Origin: Betaproteobacteria bacterium TMED156
Lineage (GTDB): Bacteria; Pseudomonadota; Gammaproteobacteria; Burkholderiales; Burkholderiaceae_A
Direction: 5' to 3'
DNA length: 25,793 nt
Assembly (NCBI GenBank): GCA_002171155.1
Contig: NHHF01000050.1
Coordinates: forward strand, 1-25,793
Positions 19,601 through 25,793 of this stretch are shown one piece after another. The notes under the pieces are model-generated. The model was given only the letters and a program-made list of their open reading frames with translations, had not been told where the DNA came from and ran no database searches. Each line of letters opens with the position of its first letter. Positions within the stretch are counted from its first letter, which is position 1. The translations under genes were made by a program, and so were the position numbers.

Positions 19601-20788
19601 ACTGAAAAAAAGCCGGTTAAATAACGCTTCAACAGAATCCTCAGTTGGTGGTTCACCTGGTCTCATCATTTTGTAAATAGCAACTTTTGCTGACAATTGA
19701 TCAGTTGTATCATCCGAACGTAATGTAGCTGAAATGTAAGGGCCGTGATCTAACTCATTTATATAAAGCGTTTTAAATTCTTTAATGTTAGCTTCACGTA
19801 AACTTAACAACAACTCTTCAGTAATTTCGTCATTTGCTTTTGCTAAAATCTCACCCGTATCTTCGTCAATTACTGAAGTTGCAAGAACTCTGCCTAAAAG
19901 AAAATCATCGATGACACTAATTTTTTCGACTTTTGCATTCTTAAGTTCCTTGATATGTTTAGCATTGATCCTCTTGTTTCTGTTTACAATTACATTTCCT
20001 TTGTTGTCACTAATTTCAAATCTAGCAACTTCGCCTTTTAACCTATCAATCACTAGATCCATTTGAGCACCATCACTCATCAAACTGAAATGATCAAAAT
20101 TAAAAAAATTAGAAAGAATTTGCTCAGCTGACAAACCCAAAGCCTTCAAGAGTATTGTTATTGGCATCTTACGTCTGCGGTCAATTCGGAAATACAAAAA
20201 ATCTTTAGGATCAAATTCAAAATCCAGCCATGAACCTCTATAGGGAATCACTCTGGCAGAAAAAAGTAATTTGCCAGAACTGTGAGTTTTTCCTTTATCA
20301 TGTTCAAAAAACACACCTGGTGATCTGTGGAGTTGACTAACTATTACCCTTTCAGTACCGTTGATAACAAAGGAGCCGTTGTCAGTAATTAAAGGTACTT
20401 CGCCCATATAAACTTCTTGTTCTTTAATTTCCTTAACAGTTGGTTTCGCTGCTTCTCGATCCATGATAATTAGCTTGACCTTAGCTCTAAGAGGAGAAGC
20501 ATATGTCAAACCTCTTTGTTGGCATTCTCTAACATCAAATATTGATTCACCCAACGCATAATAAACAAATTCTAATTTTGCAAAACCGTTATGACTGCTT
20601 ATTGGAAACACAGATAGAAAAGCCGCTTGTAATCCTTGATCTTTTCTTTCATCAGAGGGGATATTTGCTTGCAAGAATTCTTTATATGAAGCAAGTTGTG
20701 TCTCAAGCAAATAGGGGACTTTTAAGACAGTATTTTTTTTTGCAAAGCTTTTTCTGATGCGTTTTTTTTCCGTGAAATTATATAACAT
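16685..20788 (-). CDS. rpoB: RNA polymerase beta subunit
   Basis: Second-largest RNA polymerase subunit, forming the other half of the active cleft and the rifampicin pocket. It has 1367 residues (E. coli 1342), starting [18 protein letters not shown]. The rifampicin region at residues 515-538 has Q518, D521, H531, R534, S536 and L538, equivalent to E. coli Q513, D516, H526, R529, S531 and L533, all the sensitive type. Later motifs include [12 protein letters not shown] and the C-terminal clamp contact [24 protein letters not shown]. The ATG at 20788 follows AGGAG by about 11 bases, slightly long. The 56-bp gap from rplL shows no clear attenuator hairpin. Confidence 0.99.
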   Translation of the reverse strand: MLYNFTEKKRIRKSFAKKNTVLKVPYLLETQLASYKEFLQANIPSDERKDQGLQAAFLSVFPISSHNGFAKLEFVYYALGESIFDVRECQQRGLTYASPLRAKVKLIIMDREAAKPTVKEIKEQEVYMGEVPLITDNGSFVINGTERVIVSQLHRSPGVFFEHDKGKTHSSGKLLFSARVIPYRGSWLDFEFDPKDFLYFRIDRRRKMPITILLKALGLSAEQILSNFFNFDHFSLMSDGAQMDLVIDRLKGEVARFEISDNKGNVIVNRNKRINAKHIKELKNAKVEKISVIDDFLLGRVLATSVIDEDTGEILAKANDEITEELLLSLREANIKEFKTLYINELDHGPYISATLRSDDTTDQLSAKVAIYKMMRPGEPPTEDSVEALFNRLFFSSDTYDLSRVGRMKFNKRLGREESEGRMTLSYEDIIDAIKLLVELRNGRGEIDDIDHLGNRRVRCVGELAENQFRSGLVRVERAVRERLAQAETDNLMPHDLINSKPISAAIREFFGSSQLSQFMDQTNPLSEITHKRRISALGPGGLTRERAGFEVRDVHPTHYGRVCPIETPEGPNIGLINSLALFARLNEYGFLETPYRKVSDCKVTGDIVYLSAIEEGKYVIAQANATVNDKGAITGDLISVRENGEATLSSAEKVEYMDVATNQIVSVAACLIPFLEHDDANRALMGSNMQRQAVPCLKPEKALVGTGIERTCAVDSGTVVRAKRGGIVDFIDSRRIVVRVNDDETQSGEAGVDIYNLIKYTRSNQNTNINQRPIVETGDFVVSGDVIADGASTDIGELALGQNMLVAFMPWNGYNFEDSILISEKVVSEDRYTSIHIEELSVLARDTKLGPEEITRDISNLSDAQLGRLDDAGVVYIGAEVESGDVLVGKVTPKGETQLTPEEKLLRAIFGEKASDVKDTSLKVPSGMSGTVIDVQVFTREGVSRDKRAQEIIDSELSRFRKDLNDQLRIVEFDSYERTKRLLVGSVANGGPNSLGKGDRVSEQYLSSLNKHQWYDVRLSDESKARALESLKESLNQKRHQFDLDFQEKQKKLLQGDELPPGVLKMVKVHLAVKRRLQPGDKMAGRHGNKGVVSRIVPVEDMPYMADGRPVDVVLNPLGVPSRMNVGQILETHLGWAAKGLGHRIGELLSSGNSAGDIRSYMQKMYNSGGKSEDLSQLSDNEILKLAKNLKDGVPFATPVFDGAAESEIMNMLQLAYPDGISEKVGLTKSRTQVHLFDGRTGEKFDRAVTIGYMHMLKLHHLVDDKMHARSTGPYSLVTQQPLGGKAQFGGQRFGEMEVWALEAYGASYTLQEMLTVKSDDVNGRTKVYENIVKGDHVIDAGMPESFNVLVKEIRSLGIDIDLERN

Positions 20789-20844
20789 CCGTGGGATTGC
20801 TCCTAATAATGGTTTAAATAAAAAACATTTGACTCAAAAAATGA

Positions 20845-21228
20845 TTATTTAACTTCTACTTTTGCTCCTGCAGCCTCCAATTGTTTAACTATTTCATCAC
20901 TTTCTGCTTTATTAACTCCTTCTTTAACAGGTTTTGGAGCACCATCAACTAATTCTTTAGCTTCTTTTAGGCCCAAACCAGTTATCGATCTAACTATTTT
21001 GATGGTCTCAACCTTTTTCTCACCAGGCGCAGCTAATAAAACTGTAAACTCAGTCTTTTCTGTGGCTTCAGAAGTAGAATCAGATCCGCCAGCTGCAGCG
21101 GGCGCAGCAACAGCCATCGCAGCCGCAGATACACCAAACTTTTCCTCCATTGCTTTAATTAACTCAGACAAATCCAATACACTCATGGATCCTATTGCTT
21201 CTAAAACATCTTCTTTTGACATTGCCAT
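20845..21228 (-). CDS. rplL: 50S ribosomal protein L7/L12
   Basis: Multi-copy stalk protein that recruits and stimulates translational GTPases. From the ATG at 21228 it has 127 residues: an N-terminal dimerisation domain ([23 protein letters not shown]..., 1 to about 33), an Ala/Gly-rich flexible hinge (about 35-52), and the factor-binding C-terminal domain with [20 protein letters not shown] (83-102). The frame is open 17 codons further upstream, overlapping rplJ, but that leader is Asn/His-rich and unlike L12; a GGAG box six bases before 21228 fixes the start. It follows rplJ by 25 bp. Confidence 0.97.
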   Translation of the reverse strand: MAMSKEDVLEAIGSMSVLDLSELIKAMEEKFGVSAAAMAVAAPAAAGGSDSTSEATEKTEFTVLLAAPGEKKVETIKIVRSITGLGLKEAKELVDGAPKPVKEGVNKAESDEIVKQLEAAGAKVEVK

Positions 21229-21234
21229 AACATA

Positions 21235-21238
21235 CTCC
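21235..21238 (-). promoter_or_regulatory. rplL ribosome binding site (GGAG)
   Basis: GGAG on the minus strand, six bases before the ATG at 21228. It rules out the longer in-frame start at 21279 and favours 21228 over the ATG two codons downstream at 21222. Confidence 0.8.
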
Positions 21239-21253
21239 GTTCTGTTTTTAAAA

Positions 21254-21781
21254 TTATGATTGTGATTGCTTAGAATCACGAATAGCTGAAACTGTTCTTA
21301 CTAATTTAGACGGTATTTCATTTAGCGTCCTGACAAACCCCGAAATTGGAGCTTGAATAGTACCTAACAATTTACCCACCAATTCTTCTTTGGGAGGAAT
21401 TGCCGCTAGCGAGTTTACCGAATCAACACTTAAAAGGGATCCGGGCAAAGCACCTCCTTTAATAATAATTGATTCATTATCTTTAGAAAAATCAAATAAT
21501 AATTTTGCAGGAGCAACTGGGTCATCAGAAAAACCATAAATCAATGGACCACTTAATTTTGTCTTTAAATCCTCAAACGGAGTTCCACATACTGCTTTTT
21601 TTACTAAGGTATTTTTTAAAACCCTAAGTTTTACTCCCACTGACCTAGATTTTTTTCTCAGTGAAGTCATGCCAGAAACATCCAGACCTCTGTATTCGGC
21701 AACGATAACTGATTCAGCATTTTTTAAGTTTGCATTTATATCTTCAAGCATTTTTGATTTTACTTCTTTACTTTTTGCCAT
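21254..21781 (-). CDS. rplJ: 50S ribosomal protein L10
   Basis: Base of the ribosomal stalk; it binds 23S rRNA with its N-terminal domain and L12 dimers through its C-terminal helix, and the L10-L12 complex represses its own message in many bacteria. The 175-residue product has [20 protein letters not shown], the [10 protein letters not shown] segment and [18 protein letters not shown]. The C-terminal helix region is about 140-170. Length is near E. coli (165). The ATG at 21781 follows GGAAGG. It lies behind the leader at 21832-21902, which could mediate the feedback. Confidence 0.98.
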   Translation of the reverse strand: MAKSKEVKSKMLEDINANLKNAESVIVAEYRGLDVSGMTSLRKKSRSVGVKLRVLKNTLVKKAVCGTPFEDLKTKLSGPLIYGFSDDPVAPAKLLFDFSKDNESIIIKGGALPGSLLSVDSVNSLAAIPPKEELVGKLLGTIQAPISGFVRTLNEIPSKLVRTVSAIRDSKQSQS

Positions 21782-21831
21782 ACATTTTTTCCTTCCAGTA
21801 ATACTCGGTTATCGAGAATTCTTCGTCTGGC

Positions 21832-21902
21832 GAAACCCTTGTAACTTTTGCAACTAAACTAAATGCAAACAAGCTCTAGAGAACACCATCTAGGTTGGGT
21901 TC
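21832..21902 (-). ncRNA. Putative L10-type autoregulatory leader of rplJL
   Basis: Hand folding of the transcribed strand gives a three-way layout. A closing stem pairs GAACCC (21902-21897) with GGGTTT (21838-21833). Inside lie hairpin A, CTAGA/TCTAG (21893-21889 with 21880-21876), and hairpin B, TTTGCA/TGCAAA (21869-21864 with 21852-21847; 11-nt loop). Hairpin B is extended by TTG/CAA across an asymmetric five-base bulge, AGTTA. L10 leaders with branched, bulged stems are known upstream of rplJ in many bacteria. The location and architecture agree, but the fold is by eye. A second small hairpin, CTCG/CGAG (21816-21804), lies between it and the rplJ start. Confidence 0.5.
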
Positions 21903-21914
21903 AAAATTGAAATT

Positions 21915-21942
21915 AAGATAAATCCCCAACGGTCTTTGACAA
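21915..21942 (-). promoter_or_regulatory. Candidate promoter for rplJL-rpoBC
   Basis: A -35 box TTGTCA (21942-21937, one mismatch to TTGACA) and a -10 box TATCTT (21920-21915, two mismatches) are separated by 16 bp in the 196-bp rplA-rplJ gap. The predicted start near 21908 falls just before the closing stem of the putative L10 leader, so the mRNA would carry the complete structure. This matches the known E. coli arrangement, where rplJL has its own promoter and leader. Confidence 0.45.
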
Positions 21943-21977
21943 TCTATTTGAGAAAATTCACAAACAGCCCTAAAAAC

Positions 21978-22676
21978 TTATACAGTCGACAATGACTGTG
22001 GCTCAACTTTCACTCCTGGTCCCATAGTTGAGGATAATGCGATTTTTTTTAAATACACCCCTTTAGACGCAGCTGGTTTTGATTTATTCAAGGCACCAAT
22101 TACAGCCATCAAATTTTCTTTAATAGCGCTGTCATCAAATTTAGATTGTCCAATTGAACAATGTATTATTCCAGACTTGTCAGTCTTATATTGTACTTGT
22201 CCAGCTTTAGCATTTTTTACTGCCTGGGCAATATCCTGAGTCACAGTGCCAACTTTGGGATTTGGCATTAACCCCCTTGGACCAAGAATTTGGCCAAGAG
22301 ATCCTACCAATCTCATCGTATCTGGAGAGGCAATTAAAACATCAAAGTCTAGCTTTCCTGACTTAATTTCTTTCGCTAATTCTTCCATGCCAACAATTTC
22401 CGCTCCTTGTTCATTTGCTTGATCAGCCTTTTCACCCTGAGCAAAAACAGCGACTCTTACTTTTTTACCAGTTCCAGATGGTAAAACAATTGCTCCCCTT
22501 ACGTTTTGATCTGATTTCTTGGCATCTATTCCAAGCTGTACAGTTAGATCGATAGATTCACTAAACTTGGCCGTTGCAGCTTTTTTAACAATTTTGATAG
22601 CTTCGTCTAAATCATATAGAGTATTTCTTTTAACAAGTTCTTGAGATTCTTGTATTCTTTTTGATTTTTTTTTCAT
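21978..22676 (-). CDS. rplA: 50S ribosomal protein L1
   Basis: Forms the mobile L1 stalk at the E site and, in E. coli, represses rplKA translation. The 232-residue product shows the L1 signature [20 protein letters not shown] in the middle, [19 protein letters not shown] after it, and ends in [16 protein letters not shown]. Length equals the family norm (about 231-234). The ATG at 22676 directly abuts the rplK stop codon TAG, with a GAGGAG box inside the end of rplK, so the pair is coupled. It is followed by the 196-bp regulatory gap. Confidence 0.98.
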   Translation of the reverse strand: MKKKSKRIQESQELVKRNTLYDLDEAIKIVKKAATAKFSESIDLTVQLGIDAKKSDQNVRGAIVLPSGTGKKVRVAVFAQGEKADQANEQGAEIVGMEELAKEIKSGKLDFDVLIASPDTMRLVGSLGQILGPRGLMPNPKVGTVTQDIAQAVKNAKAGQVQYKTDKSGIIHCSIGQSKFDDSAIKENLMAVIGALNKSKPAASKGVYLKKIALSSTMGPGVKVEPQSLSTV

Positions 22677-23108
22677 CTATATCTCCTCAACCTTAACACC
22701 CATACTTCTTGCACTCCCTGCAATTATTTTGATAGCTGCTTCTAGATCAGCTGAATTTAAATCAGGCTCTTTTGCTTTAGCTATTTCTTCACATTGTTTT
22801 CTAGTAATCGATCCTACTTTTGTCGTCAGGGGATTTGAAGAACCCTTTTCGAGTTTGGCAGCTTTTTTAATCAAAACAGATGCAGGAGGAGTTTTCATGA
22901 CAAAAGTAAAGCTCTTGTCAGCAAACGCAGTTATGACAACTGGGATTGGAAGACCAGGCTCCATAGATTGAGTTTGAGCATTAAAGCCCTTACAAAACTC
23001 CATTATATTAAGACCCTTTTGACCCAAAGCAGGTCCAATAGGTGGTGATGGGTTTGCTTTTCCAGCAGGTACTTGAAGTTTTATGTAACCAACAATTTTT
23101 TTTGCCAT
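22677..23108 (-). CDS. rplK: 50S ribosomal protein L11
   Basis: Binds the GTPase-associated centre of 23S rRNA; needed for factor function and for RelA activation. The 143 residues have the N-terminal domain with the proline-rich segment [21 protein letters not shown] (18-38), the linker, and the C-terminal RNA-binding domain ending [10 protein letters not shown]. Length is the family norm (about 142). It starts 30 bp after nusG, with no obvious promoter in that gap, unlike E. coli, which has one here. Confidence 0.98.
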   Translation of the reverse strand: MAKKIVGYIKLQVPAGKANPSPPIGPALGQKGLNIMEFCKGFNAQTQSMEPGLPIPVVITAFADKSFTFVMKTPPASVLIKKAAKLEKGSSNPLTTKVGSITRKQCEEIAKAKEPDLNSADLEAAIKIIAGSARSMGVKVEEI

Positions 23109-23138
23109 TTCTTAAGCGTCTCCGAATAATATCAAATA

Positions 23139-23687
23139 CTATAATTTTTCAACTTGTCCAAACTCAAGCTCTACGGGAGTCGACCTTCCAAAAATAGTTA
23201 CAGAGACTCTCATACGGTTTTTTTCGTAATTTACTTCTTCAACATTTCCATTGAAATCAGCAAATGGTCCTTCTTTTACTCTAACAATTTCGCCGGTTTC
23301 AAATAAAACTTTAGGTCTGGGTTTTTCAACCCCTTCTTTCATTTGAGCCATTATTTCATCGACTTCTTTTTGCGATATTGGACTTGGCTTACTAGAACTC
23401 CCACCAACAAAACCAGTTACTTTGTTGGTATTTTTTACCAAATGCCAGGTTTGTTCGTTCATGGTCATTTGAACCAAAACATATCCTGGAAAAAACCTTC
23501 TTTCTGATATAGCTTTCTGTCCCTTCCGTATTTCAATAACTTCCTCTACGGGAACTAAGATCTCGCCGAAGCTATCCTGCATTTCTGATCTGTCTATTCT
23601 TTCTTGAAGGGATTTCGCAACTGTTTTCTCCATTCCTGAAAAAGCATGAACAACGTACCATTTTTTTTCTAGAATTTCAGCACTCAT
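23139..23687 (-). CDS. nusG: Transcription termination/antitermination factor NusG
   Basis: Binds RNA polymerase through its NGN domain and either Rho or ribosomal S10 through its KOW domain. From the ATG at 23687 the product is 182 residues: NGN domain with [14 protein letters not shown] (8-21) and [12 protein letters not shown] (63-74), then a linker, then the KOW domain (about 130-182) with [18 protein letters not shown] and [17 protein letters not shown] three codons upstream (23696) is possible but unneeded. The start overlaps the secE stop as TGATG, so translation is coupled; GGAAG lies two bases before the ATG. Confidence 0.97.
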   Translation of the reverse strand: MSAEILEKKWYVVHAFSGMEKTVAKSLQERIDRSEMQDSFGEILVPVEEVIEIRKGQKAISERRFFPGYVLVQMTMNEQTWHLVKNTNKVTGFVGGSSSKPSPISQKEVDEIMAQMKEGVEKPRPKVLFETGEIVRVKEGPFADFNGNVEEVNYEKNRMRVSVTIFGRSTPVELEFGQVEKL

Positions 23688-24055
23688 CACTTCCAACCCA
23701 ATACTAAGTCATATAAAATCCATTCAAAGGATTTGTCAGCAATCCAAAGAAAGATTGAAACAAGGAGGACAAAAACAAATACTATCAAAACAGTTTGAAA
23801 TGTTTCCTTTTTTGTTGGCCATACAACCCTTCGCATTTCATGAATAGAATCTCTGAAGAAAATTATAAAGTTTTTACCAGGCAAAGATTTCAAAGCCAAT
23901 ATAGTTCCCAAAACTAGTCCTCCAAGCAAAATTGATATTCTAAAAATAAATTCTTGCTCGGAGAAAAACTGATAGAGAAAAACAGCAAGCACAATCAAAA
24001 TGCTTGATAGAGCTATCATAACGCGGTCTGAGGTAGTTAAATTATTTTGAGGCAT
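23687..24055 (-). CDS. secE: Preprotein translocase subunit SecE
   Basis: Essential inner-membrane clamp of the SecYEG export channel. The 122-residue product has three predicted membrane segments (about 11-30, 36-56 and 88-107), the proteobacterial three-helix form rather than the one-helix form. The cytoplasmic amphipathic region before the third carries the conserved motif [11 protein letters not shown] (75-85). It starts 34 bp after tRNA-Trp and ends in the TGATG overlap with nusG; the secE-nusG pair is near-universal. Confidence 0.97.
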   Translation of the reverse strand: MPQNNLTTSDRVMIALSSILIVLAVFLYQFFSEQEFIFRISILLGGLVLGTILALKSLPGKNFIIFFRDSIHEMRRVVWPTKKETFQTVLIVFVFVLLVSIFLWIADKSFEWILYDLVLGWK

Positions 24056-24089
24056 AGTGTTATTTTTTCAAACTACCAGGCAAAACTCT

Positions 24090-24165
24090 TGGCAGGGGCA
24101 GAGGGCCTCGAACCCCCAACCTTCGGTTTTGGAGACCGACGCTCTGCCAATTGAGCTATGCCCCT
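24090..24165 (-). tRNA. tRNA-Trp (anticodon CCA)
   Basis: A 76-nt cloverleaf with the 3' CCA encoded. The acceptor stem pairs AGGGGCA with TGCCCCT. The D-arm GCTC/GAGC encloses AATTGGCA, the anticodon stem TCGGT/ACCGA has anticodon CCA at 24132-24130, and the T-loop is TTCGAGG. Discriminator base G73 agrees with tryptophan identity. It lies 36 bp after tuf and 34 bp before secE, so it must be cut out of a longer transcript unless it has its own promoter, which I do not see. Confidence 0.98.
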
Positions 24166-24201
24166 TCGCATGGGTCAAGAAATTGTTTATCACATTTAAT
24201 C

Positions 24202-25392
24202 CTATTGAACCACTTTAGATACAACACCCGCTCCAACCGTCCGACCACCTTCACGAATAGCGAATCTAAGTCCCTGTTCCATTGCAATTGGAGCTATCAG
24301 CTCGACACTCATTTTAACGTTATCTCCAGGCATCACCATTTCTGTTCCCTCTGGGAGAGCTACTGAACCCGTAACATCAGTTGTTCTAAAGTAAAACTGT
24401 GGTCTGTAATTGGCGAAAAATGGAGTATGACGACCGCCTTCATCTTTTGAGAGAACATATACCTCACACTCGAATTTTGTGTGTGGTGAAATTGATCCAG
24501 GCTGACACAAAACTTGACCACGTTCTACCTCATCCCTTTTAGTGCCTCTTAAAAGCACTCCCACATTGTCGCCTGCTTGACCTTGATCAAGAAGCTTTCT
24601 AAACATTTCAACACCTGTGCAAGTGGTTTTAGTTGTGTCGCGAATACCAACAATCTCAATCTCTTCACCAACTTTTATTATTCCACGCTCAACTCTTCCG
24701 GTAACTACAGTTCCCCGTCCAGAAATTGAAAATACATCCTCAATTGGCATTAAAAAGGCTCCATCAATTGCTCTTTCTGGTTCTGGTATGTGACTATCTA
24801 AAGCACTTGCCAATTCTGCAATAGCTTCCTCCCCCATTGCCCCTTTGTCTCCTTCTAAAGCTAGTTTTGCTGAGCCTTTAACTATTGGCGTATCATCACC
24901 AGGAAAGTCATATTTTGAAAGTAATTCTCTAACTTCCATTTCCACCAATTCTAACAATTCTTCATCATCAACCATATCGCATTTGTTTAAAAAAACTACA
25001 ATATATGGAACCCCAACTTGACGTGCAAGCAGAATATGTTCTCTAGTCTGAGGCATAGGCCCGTCAGCAGCGTTTACTACCAAGATTGCTCCATCCATCT
25101 GCGCGGCTCCAGTAATCATGTTTTTTACATAATCAGCATGTCCTGGACAATCTACGTGAGCATAATGGCGACCATCAGTTTCATACTCGACGTGTGCAGT
25201 ATTAATGGTAATTCCACGTGCTTTTTCTTCAGGAGCAGCATCTATGTCAGCATAGTCCTTAGATTCGCCACCATACTTATTGGACAATACTGCAGTAATA
25301 GCAGCAGTAAGTGTGGTTTTACCATGATCAACGTGCCCAATTGTACCGACATTTACATGTGGCTTTGTTCGCTCAAACTTACCCTTGGCCAT
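24202..25392 (-). CDS. tuf: Elongation factor Tu
   Basis: GTPase that delivers aminoacyl-tRNA to the ribosome. The 396-residue product has the P-loop GHVDHGKT (19-26), effector region [22 protein letters not shown] (81-85) and NKCD (136-139), then domains II and III ending [20 protein letters not shown]. The alanine targeted in kirromycin resistance (FAIREGG) is unchanged. The ATG at 25392 follows GGAG. It is the tufB-type copy, after tRNA-Thr and before tRNA-Trp-secE. It is the only tuf in this window, the usual second position after fusA being empty. Confidence 0.99.
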   Translation of the reverse strand: MAKGKFERTKPHVNVGTIGHVDHGKTTLTAAITAVLSNKYGGESKDYADIDAAPEEKARGITINTAHVEYETDGRHYAHVDCPGHADYVKNMITGAAQMDGAILVVNAADGPMPQTREHILLARQVGVPYIVVFLNKCDMVDDEELLELVEMEVRELLSKYDFPGDDTPIVKGSAKLALEGDKGAMGEEAIAELASALDSHIPEPERAIDGAFLMPIEDVFSISGRGTVVTGRVERGIIKVGEEIEIVGIRDTTKTTCTGVEMFRKLLDQGQAGDNVGVLLRGTKRDEVERGQVLCQPGSISPHTKFECEVYVLSKDEGGRHTPFFANYRPQFYFRTTDVTGSVALPEGTEMVMPGDNVKMSVELIAPIAMEQGLRFAIREGGRTVGAGVVSKVVQ

Positions 25393-25455
25393 CTCCGGCT
25401 CCCTTCCATTTCAAATCAAAAATTAAAAAGTAAAAACATCTGCAATCATACAAAT

Positions 25456-25530
<75 letters not shown>

Positions 25531-25568
25531 AGGATTTCTACCCCCAGAAAAACACTCACTAATAAAAC

Positions 25569-25642
25569 TGGAGCGGGTGAAGGGAATCGAACCCTCGTCG
25601 TAAGCTTGGAAGGCTTCTGCTCTACCATTGAGCTACACCCGC
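25569..25642 (-). tRNA. tRNA-Gly (anticodon TCC)
   Basis: A 74-nt cloverleaf with encoded CCA. The acceptor stem pairs GCGGGTG with CACCCGC, the D-arm is GCTC/GAGC around AATGGTA, the anticodon stem GAAGC/GCTTA-side has anticodon TCC at 25610-25608, and the T-loop is TTCGATT. The discriminator is T73 (U in RNA), as in bacterial glycine tRNAs. It lies 38 bp upstream of tRNA-Thr, as glyT does in E. coli. Confidence 0.98.
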
Positions 25643-25694
25643 TCATGTCAATTCAACTCAATCCTCCCCCAAAACGGTTAAAAAATACCGTAAA

Positions 25695-25779
25695 TGGTGG
25701 AGAGGGTTGGATTCGAACCAACGTAAGCTAAGCTAACAGATTTACAGTCTGCCTCCTTTAACCACTCGGACACCCCTCC
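25695..25779 (-). tRNA. tRNA-Tyr (anticodon GTA)
   Basis: An 85-nt class II tRNA with a long variable arm and encoded CCA. The acceptor stem pairs GGAGGGG with CCTCTCC (one G-U). The anticodon stem CAGA/TCTG has anticodon GTA at 25745-25743, and the T-arm is GTTGG-TTCGAAT-CCAAC. Discriminator is A73. It is the first tRNA of the Tyr-Gly-Thr-tuf cluster, with 52 bp to tRNA-Gly. Only 14 bases remain upstream, so the promoter lies outside the window. Confidence 0.98.
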
Positions 25780-25793
25780 GACCGAACCCTAAA

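Noticed and set aside
21229..21279. A 17-residue N-terminal extension of L7/L12 overlapping rplJ.
   Set aside because: The extra residues are unlike any L12, and the GGAG box is placed for the ATG at 21228.

Overview
The window is one long, co-directional block of translation and transcription genes, all on the minus strand, so transcription runs from high to low coordinates. It holds 32 protein genes (31 complete, one cut by the window edge) and four tRNA genes. No gene on the plus strand could be supported. No stretch over 200 bp lacks a gene. No CRISPR array, insertion sequence, phage gene or accessory island was seen.

Organism: the proteins look betaproteobacterial. The RpoB N-terminus and its 'CQQRGLT' / '[20 protein letters not shown]' stretches, the EF-Tu, the zinc-free S14, the S5, and the acidic Ala-rich tail on RpoC all fit. 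The DNA is clearly AT-rich (estimated by eye at 35-40% GC, not computed), which is low for that class. This suggests a streamlined free-living lineage (OM43-like Methylophilales is one possibility) or a host-associated one. I cannot place it below class.

Layout in transcription order: (1) tRNA-Tyr(GTA), tRNA-Gly(TCC), tRNA-Thr(GGT), tuf, tRNA-Trp(CCA), secE, nusG (25779 down to 23139). (2) rplK-rplA, then a 196-bp gap with a candidate promoter and an L10-type autoregulatory leader, then rplJ-rplL-rpoB-rpoC. (3) str genes rpsL-rpsG-fusA. (4) S10 genes rpsJ-rplC-rplD-rplW-rplB-rpsS-rplV-rpsC-rplP-rpmC-rpsQ, joined to fusA by a 19-bp gap with no tuf between. (5) spc genes rplN-rplX-rplE-rpsN-rpsH-rplF-rplR-rpsE-rpmD, starting behind a consensus-like sigma-70 promoter in the 123-bp rpsQ-rplN gap.

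How they work together: tuf, fusA and the tRNAs supply elongation. SecE is part of the export translocon. NusG and RpoB/RpoC form the transcribing machine and its link to ribosomes. The rest are ribosomal proteins whose levels are normally balanced by autogenous control. Most genes are separated by 0-40 bp, and three junctions have overlapping or directly abutting stop and start codons (rplD/rplW, rplW/rplB, secE/nusG), as expected for coupled translation.

I found no undescribed system. The points worth a second look are the missing tuf copy after fusA, an unusually long lysine-rich tail on S3, an N-terminal extension on L3, the hand-folded rplJ leader, and the internal spc promoter. Start codons of rpsJ, rpsG, rplN, rplL and nusG are set here by ribosome binding sites and family length rather than by the longest open frame.
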